Shown in pieces: positions 59,660-64,000 of a DNA stretch of 64,000 nt. The stretch is from Streptomyces sp. NBC_01465 (lineage in GTDB: Bacteria; Actinomycetota; Actinomycetes; Streptomycetales; Streptomycetaceae). The stretch is taken from NCBI RefSeq assembly GCF_036227325.1, contig NZ_CP109467.1, positions 3,844,001-3,908,000 on the forward strand. Reading direction: 5' to 3'. The notes under the pieces were generated by a model, which saw nothing but the letters and a program-made list of their open reading frames with translations, ran no database searches and had not been told where the DNA came from. Position 1 is the first letter of the stretch. Each line of letters opens with the position of its first letter. The translations under genes and the position numbers were made by a program.

Positions 59660-60643
59660 ATGAATCAGGCCAAAGCCACACATCCCCATGCAGTGACTGA
59701 TCTGTGCGACGAGGGAGGCCGCCTCTATGCGACCGCTCTTCGCGCGGGCCGCATCGCCCGTGCGGACGTCGAATCCGCCCCCTGCCTGCTGGATTCCGCC
59801 CTTTTGCACGCCGACCCCGCCGACGCGGACTGGCTGCGTCCCGTGCCGCCGTCGGTCGCCCTCGCGAGACGGCTCAACCCCATAGAACGTGAAATCACGG
59901 AGCGCAGGCGGTTGTCCACCCAACTGGCCGATGCTTTCGAGCCGTTCATGGATCTCAGCGCGCAGGATGCGGCGTCCTCCCACTCGATCACGGTGCTCGA
60001 AGGCAGCGACCGGATCAACGCGGCGCTCAACCTGTCCACGATCCAGTGCCAGACCGAGGCGCTGTCGGTCCAGCCGAGCTTCCACATATCCGAGAAGAAC
60101 CTGCTGCTCGGCCTGGAACGCGACCGGCCGCTGATCGAACGCGGCGTGCGCATCCGGACGCTCTACCAGCACACCGCCCGGTACAACCCGACGAAGCTGG
60201 CCTATGTGGACCAGCTCTCCAACGGCAAGGTCGAGTACCGCACGATCGACGAACTGGTCGAACGACTCGTCATCTGCGACGAGACGGTCGCCTTCATCGC
60301 CATACGCGAGGACCAGCAGGTCGCCCTCGAAGTCCGCAACCAGAGCCTCGTCCGCTACCTCATCAAGGTCTTCGAGTTCATGTGGGGCCGCGCGGTCCCC
60401 CTCAGCGCCGGCGCCCCCTACGAGACCGCCCCCGACGGCATCACCGACATCCAGCACTCCATCGCCAAGCTCCTCGTCGAAGGGCACGTGGACGAGGCCA
60501 TAGCGCGCAGGCTGGGCATGAACGTACGGACCTGCCGCGCCCACGTCGCCAAACTCTCCGCCGCACTGGGCAGCGGCAGCCGCGCCCAACTCGGCTATCT
60601 CATCGCCCAGTCGGGGATCCTGGAGCAGGAGGACGGCAGCTGA
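59660..60643 (+). CDS. LuxR-type helix-turn-helix regulator with large N-terminal domain
   Basis: A 327-aa regulator. A short N-terminal helical region is followed by a TrmB/PLD-like alpha/beta part of about 180 residues (with LERDRPLIERGVRIRTLYQH). The LuxR-type helix-turn-helix at the C-terminus reads IAKLLVEGHVDEAIARRLGM and NVRTCRAHVAKLSAALG. No receiver motif is present, so it is not a two-component regulator; the N-terminal part may sense a ligand. It is divergent from the secreted-peptide/Rieske-like pair, 121 bp away, and probably controls them. The ATG follows GGGGGGTGGAG. Confidence 0.75.
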   Translation: MNQAKATHPHAVTDLCDEGGRLYATALRAGRIARADVESAPCLLDSALLHADPADADWLRPVPPSVALARRLNPIEREITERRRLSTQLADAFEPFMDLSAQDAASSHSITVLEGSDRINAALNLSTIQCQTEALSVQPSFHISEKNLLLGLERDRPLIERGVRIRTLYQHTARYNPTKLAYVDQLSNGKVEYRTIDELVERLVICDETVAFIAIREDQQVALEVRNQSLVRYLIKVFEFMWGRAVPLSAGAPYETAPDGITDIQHSIAKLLVEGHVDEAIARRLGMNVRTCRAHVAKLSAALGSGSRAQLGYLIAQSGILEQEDGS

Positions 60644-60764
60644 CATCGTGATGGTTCCGTGATGACCTTCACAGTCCCATCACACCCCCCGCCCCGTACG
60701 CTCCTGAATTCCCCCTCCCCCCACCTCAGAGGGACCTCCAGCAACTCAGCTTCCGGGGAGACCC

Positions 60765-61145
60765 ATGTCCACCGACGCACGCACCCAGGCGCCCGCCGGC
60801 CAGAGCTCCAGCCCTGTCGGGGTCTGGCTGCTCACCCTCATCACCTTCGGCATCTACTGGATGGTCTGGTACTACAAGGTCAACAAGCAGGTGAAGGCCG
60901 TCGATCCGACGATCGAGGTCAGCCCGGGCAAGGCCCTGCTCGCCGTGACCTTCGGCTGCATCCTGATCGTGCCGCCCTTCGTCTCCATCGCGAAGACCGG
61001 CTCCCGCATCGCCCAGGCCCAGCGCGCCGCCGGCGTCACCCCCGACTGCTCCGGCGGCGTGGGTGTCCTGCTCGGTTTCGTCCTCGGTCTGACGCCGCTC
61101 TACTACCAGAGCAAGCTCAACACCGTCTGGGACGCCCGCGCCTGA
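60765..61145 (+). CDS. DUF4234-domain membrane protein
   Basis: A 126-aa membrane protein with helices around VGVWLLTLITFGIYWMVWYY, ALLAVTFGCILIVPPFVSIA and GGVGVLLGFVLGLTPLYYQ. The FGIYWMVWYYKVNKQV turn and SKLNTVWDAR end are the marks of DUF4234. These proteins have unknown roles, sometimes beside envelope or stress genes. ATG at 60765 follows GGGGAG by 4 nt. Ends convergent with the two-component operon, with a long hairpin in between. Confidence 0.8.
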   Translation: MSTDARTQAPAGQSSSPVGVWLLTLITFGIYWMVWYYKVNKQVKAVDPTIEVSPGKALLAVTFGCILIVPPFVSIAKTGSRIAQAQRAAGVTPDCSGGVGVLLGFVLGLTPLYYQSKLNTVWDARA

Positions 61146-61166
61146 CGCCCTCAGTCCATCGCCCCA

Positions 61167-61216
61167 ACTGCCGCCGGTCCGCTGCGTTTTCAGGTACACA
61201 GCAGGCCGGCGGCAGT
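61167..61216. terminator. Terminator hairpin between convergent genes
   Basis: Perfect 11-bp arms ACTGCCGCCGG (61167-61177) and CCGGCGGCAGT (61206-61216) around a 28-nt loop that can fold further. It serves both the DUF4234 gene and the response regulator. Confidence 0.65.
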
Positions 61217-61236
61217 CTTCGTGCATCGTGCATCGT

Positions 61237-61932
61237 TCATCGCGGCGGGACCGCAAGACCCGCCTCGTACGCGATGATCACCAGCTGGACCCGGTCGCGC
61301 GCGTCCAGCTTCGTGAAGAGCCGTGCCACGTGGGACTTGGTCGTGGCGACGGTGATGTGCAGCCGGTCGCTGATCTCCGTGTTCGACAGACCCCGTGCCA
61401 CCAGCGCCAGCACCTCCCTCTCGCGCTCCGTGATCGCCCCCAACTCCCGCCCCGGTGGCGCTGGTTCGGGGCGGGACGCGAACTCGCCGATCAGGCGGCG
61501 CGTGACACTCGGGGCGATCAGGGCGTCCCCCGCGGCCACCACCCGGACCGCCGCGATGATCTCCTCCAGGGCCATGTCCTTGACCAGGAAGCCGGAGGCT
61601 CCGGCGCGCAGGGCCGCGTAGACGTACTCGTCGTCGTCGAAGGTCGTCAGGACCAGGATGTGCGGGGTCGCGCCCGCCGCCGTGATCCGGCGGGTGGCCT
61701 CGATGCCGTCCATGCCGGGCATGCGGATGTCCATCATCACGACGTCGGGGGCGAGCGACGCCGCCAGTTCGACCGCTTCCGTCCCCGTGCCCGCCTCGCC
61801 GGCCACCTCGATCCCCGGGGTGTCGTTGATCAGCACGCGCAGCCCGGAGCGGACCAGCGGCTGGTCGTCGGCGAGGACGATACGGATCGGAGCCGGAGCG
61901 GACCGCAGCTCCGGAGCGGACTGCTCAGCCAT
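61237..61932 (-). CDS. NarL/LuxR-family response regulator
   Basis: A 231-aa response regulator. The receiver has RIVLADDQPLVRSGLRVLI, the aspartate in PDVVMMDIRMPGMDG and the lysine in FLVKDMALEEI. The GerE helix-turn-helix is ITEREREVLALVARGLSNTEIS. Its ATG overlaps the stop of the sensor kinase by 1 bp (TGATG), so the two are co-translated. The pair resembles the 38516-40491 system, and the two could be ancient duplicates. Confidence 0.94.
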   Translation of the reverse strand: MAEQSAPELRSAPAPIRIVLADDQPLVRSGLRVLINDTPGIEVAGEAGTGTEAVELAASLAPDVVMMDIRMPGMDGIEATRRITAAGATPHILVLTTFDDDEYVYAALRAGASGFLVKDMALEEIIAAVRVVAAGDALIAPSVTRRLIGEFASRPEPAPPGRELGAITEREREVLALVARGLSNTEISDRLHITVATTKSHVARLFTKLDARDRVQLVIIAYEAGLAVPPR

Positions 61933-63089
61933 CACGCTGCCCCCACACCGGCAGCCAGCGGCAGCCGTACCGCCACCCGGAACCCGCCCTCGGGACGCGG
62001 CCCAGCCGTGAACTCCCCGTCCAGCAGCGCCACTCGCTCGCGCATCCCGATCAGACCGAAGCCCGTCGTGGCCACCAGGCCCCCCTTCCCCTCGTCGACG
62101 ACCGACAGGGCCAGCGCCTGCGGATCGCGTACGTCTATCGTCACCCTGCACTCCCGGACGCCCGCATGCCGTACGACATTGGTCAGCGACTCCTGCACGA
62201 TCCGGAACGCGGCCAGGTCGATGTCCGCGGGCAACTCCCGCCGCTCGCCCTGCCATTCGACGTCCGCCCGCACCCCCGCGTCCCGCGTGGACGCGACGAG
62301 ACGGTCCAGGTCCACAAGACCGGGCGTGGGCTCGAGCGGTACGGACTCCGGATCCGCCCCCGCGTCCGTCCGCCGCAGGGCGCCCAGCGTGCGGCGCAGC
62401 CCCGACAGGGTCTCGCGGCTGGTGGCCTCGATGGTCGTGAGCGCGTTGCGCGCCTCGGCCGGCTGGGTGTCGATGACCCGGCTGCCCACCCCGGCCTGGA
62501 TGGCGATCACCCCGATGCTGTGGGCGATCATGTCGTGCAACTCCCTTGCGATACGCAGGCGTTCGCTCGTCACCGCCTGCGCGGCGGTCTGCGCGGCGAG
62601 TTCAGCGGAATGTTCTCTGCGTTCACGGATCGAGTACCCGAGCAGCCAGGCGGCGAGGAGCGTGAGGACGGGCAGCAGGAACAGCTCCTGCTCGGTCCTG
62701 GTCGCGCTGATGCCGAGGATGAGGAGTTGGGCCGGAAGCGCCACGGCGGCCGCCGCGATCGCACTGCGGCGCGACCGGGTCGCCACGATGTGGCCGACGA
62801 CCGCGGCGCCCACGAGCAGCAGCGGATACGTGACCACTGCGCCGGGCCGCGAAGACGCCGCGACTCCCGACCCGACGAGCACGAACACCAGCCCCACCAG
62901 CGGACTGCGCCGCAGCAGCCCGGTGAGGAGGACCGTGAGGGCGACCGCCAGGACGGCCTGCGCACCGACGGCCCGGTCGGGGCGCGACCCGGGCGACACC
63001 ACCAGAATCATCACCAGCGGGTAGAGCACCGCCCCGCACCAGGACAGCACCGTCCGTACCCGCCCCAGCTTCCCTCGCGTCGTCACCAT
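61932..63089 (-). CDS. Sensor histidine kinase (NarL-type partner)
   Basis: A 385-aa membrane kinase of the HisKA_3 group. About six helices (from VLSWCGAVLYPLVMILVV to VLTLLAAWLLGYSI) are followed by the phosphoacceptor motif LRIARELHDMIAHSIGVIAIQ and an ATPase domain with the G-box GFGLIGMRERVALLDG. No large extracellular sensor domain is present. The ATG at 63089 is 6 nt after TACTCT, apparently leaderless, and the stop overlaps the response regulator by 1 bp. Confidence 0.93.
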   Translation of the reverse strand: MVTTRGKLGRVRTVLSWCGAVLYPLVMILVVSPGSRPDRAVGAQAVLAVALTVLLTGLLRRSPLVGLVFVLVGSGVAASSRPGAVVTYPLLLVGAAVVGHIVATRSRRSAIAAAAVALPAQLLILGISATRTEQELFLLPVLTLLAAWLLGYSIRERREHSAELAAQTAAQAVTSERLRIARELHDMIAHSIGVIAIQAGVGSRVIDTQPAEARNALTTIEATSRETLSGLRRTLGALRRTDAGADPESVPLEPTPGLVDLDRLVASTRDAGVRADVEWQGERRELPADIDLAAFRIVQESLTNVVRHAGVRECRVTIDVRDPQALALSVVDEGKGGLVATTGFGLIGMRERVALLDGEFTAGPRPEGGFRVAVRLPLAAGVGAA

Positions 63090-63095
63090 GGCCCG

Positions 63096-63101
63096 AGAGT
63101 A
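63096..63101 (-). promoter_or_regulatory. Putative -10 box (TACTCT) of a leaderless two-component operon
   Basis: TACTCT on the minus strand lies 6 nt before the ATG at 63089. Confidence 0.4.
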
Positions 63102-63209
63102 ACGGCCTGACCTGCAAGAAGACATTGGCCCGAGGGCGTACGACCACGGGCTGACGTCACGTCGTACGGTGGAGATGTTGACGGTGAACGCACAAGCCAC
63201 GGGGGCCAC

Positions 63210-63707
63210 ATGACCGACGTACCGCGCCAACGACTCGACGTATCAGGACCGGTGGGAGGATCGGTGGGCATCACCTCGGGCCCCACCCCGTCCCCGGGCC
63301 TGTCCCCCTCCCCGACCCCTCCGGGCGGCGACGGCGGCAGCAGCCCGTCACCCTCGCCCACGCCCTCCCCGTCCCCCAACCCGTCGCCCACCCCCAAACC
63401 GGACTGGGAGGTGGACCCCGACCTCTGGGTCGACCCCAACTGGCTCCGCGAGCGCGCGGCCGACTGCGACGAGGTGGCCGACGCGCTCGCCCGCCTCATC
63501 GGGCCCGCGCAGGACGCGGCGAAGGGTCTCGGCTGGTCGGCGAAGGGGTGGAGCTTCAGCGACAGCATCGACGAGATGCAGGGCCGCTGGCAGGACATCA
63601 ACCAGCTCATACGGGACCGGCTGCACCACGGCGCGGACAACTTCCGTACGTGCGCGGACGCCTACGACGACCTCGAGACGACCAACGCCGCGTACTTCCG
63701 CGGCTGA
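63210..63707 (+). CDS. T7SS-associated WXG100-like protein with Pro/Ser-rich N-terminus
   Basis: A 165-aa protein. Residues about 20-70 are a low-complexity Pro/Ser/Gly stretch (PSPSPTPSPSPNPSPTPKP). The rest is helical, with WLRERAADCDEVADALARLI and WSFSDSIDEMQGRWQDINQLI, the size and heptad pattern of WXG100-type substrates or chaperones. A strict W-x-G turn is not visible. It is 20 bp upstream of a second WXG-type gene on the same strand, suggesting a heterodimeric pair for a type VII system; the ESX core is outside the window. ATG follows GGGGG. Confidence 0.6.
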   Translation: MTDVPRQRLDVSGPVGGSVGITSGPTPSPGLSPSPTPPGGDGGSSPSPSPTPSPSPNPSPTPKPDWEVDPDLWVDPNWLRERAADCDEVADALARLIGPAQDAAKGLGWSAKGWSFSDSIDEMQGRWQDINQLIRDRLHHGADNFRTCADAYDDLETTNAAYFRG

Positions 63708-63727
63708 AGGGCCAGGGCACAGACCTC

Positions 63728-64000
63728 ATGGTGACGTTCAACCAGCTCGTCCAGCTCGATGTCGAGGGCATGGAGAAGTTCGCCCAGCTCTGGGAGGAGA
63801 TCCACAAGGTGGTGGCCAGAGCCCAGGACGGCTTCGGCGACCAGGTGCTCAAACCGCTGCGGGACGAGGTGTGGAAGGGCGAGGGCGGGGATGCCGCCGA
63901 GGCGTACTGCGCGCGCGTCCACATGGACCTCGGGGCGCTCGACGCGGAGGTCAAGAGCCTCCGGAAGTTCATCGACACGGAGGCCGACGGGGCGTCAGGC
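63728..64000 (+). CDS. WXG100-type T7SS protein, N-terminal part, cut by the window edge
   Basis: The first 91 codons of a gene that runs off the right edge. It is helical (VEGMEKFAQLWEEIHKVV) with a W-K-G turn at residues 49-51 (DEVWKGEGGDAAEAY), the hallmark between the two helices of WXG100 proteins. The helix after it continues DLGALDAEVKSLRKFI. The intact protein may be larger, a T7SS substrate with an N-terminal WXG domain. ATG at 63728 was chosen; GTG at 63731 is also possible. The upstream gene at 63210 probably encodes its partner. Confidence 0.7.
   Translation, partial: MVTFNQLVQLDVEGMEKFAQLWEEIHKVVARAQDGFGDQVLKPLRDEVWKGEGGDAAEAYCARVHMDLGALDAEVKSLRKFIDTEADGASG

Overview
This is a 64 kb stretch of very GC-rich, gene-dense actinobacterial chromosome, almost certainly from a Streptomyces. 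Signs are GTG and TTG starts, G/C at third codon positions, AfsR-type regulation, a CYP107-like P450, an F420-dependent enzyme, a SURF1 protein, T7SS-type proteins and many apparently leaderless genes. From memory, the order ask-asd, recR, purA, P450, kynurenine genes, fba, pyrE, clpB resembles the S. coelicolor SCO36xx region on one side of oriC. No rRNA, tRNA, insertion sequence, prophage or CRISPR array was seen.

Layout. 1-9.0 kb: a cut SDR oxidoreductase, a large AfsR/SARP-type ATPase regulator, two alpha/beta hydrolases, a LuxR-type regulator divergent from an aldo/keto reductase, and a coupled DUF1254-GAP pair. 9.1-10.2 kb: a small Met/His-rich pair (DUF6153-like and a DUF305 lipoprotein) behind a CsoR-like box. 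10.2-18.6 kb: VOC protein, PadR regulator, FadH-like reductase, S9 peptidase, SURF1, and a SigE-type sigma factor coupled to a membrane partner. 18.8-25.4 kb: asd-ask, a PH-domain membrane protein, DUF5063, recR-ybaB and a SLATT protein. 25.4-34.1 kb: a fused glycosyltransferase with a GntR regulator, a class III aminotransferase, a receptor Ser/Thr kinase, purA and a lipid-kinase-like protein.

34.1-45.0 kb: a GbsR/MarR regulator divergent from an ABC exporter, a P450, a two-component system, the tryptophan-to-anthranilate set (kynA, kynU and a putative kynurenine formamidase), a DUF3152 metalloprotease-like protein and DUF3151. 45.1-52.5 kb: MalY-like aminotransferase, fbaA, a 52-bp palindrome centred on a perfect parS core, pyrE, aldose epimerase, SRPBCC protein, membrane spermidine synthase, DUF2617 and a Cys/Gly-rich membrane protein. 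52.6-58.9 kb: class I aminotransferase, PIG-V-like membrane protein, YbjN, clpB and, divergent across an HspR (HAIR) box, an F420-dependent enzyme. 59.0-60.6 kb: a small accessory-looking locus with a secreted peptide carrying two DTSWP repeats, a Rieske-like protein whose expected histidines are arginines, and a divergent LuxR-type regulator. 60.7-64 kb: DUF4234, a second two-component system and the start of a WXG100-type gene set.

The core genes cover lysine/threonine precursor supply, purine and pyrimidine synthesis, glycolysis, recombinational repair, chaperoning and tryptophan catabolism. The best candidates for something undescribed are the DTSWP peptide/Rieske-like/LuxR locus, the parS core buried in a terminator-like palindrome, and an intergenic-type repeat apparently domesticated inside the AfsR-like reading frame. 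At least 17 genes have a -10-like hexamer 6-8 nt before the start codon, so leaderless translation seems common here.
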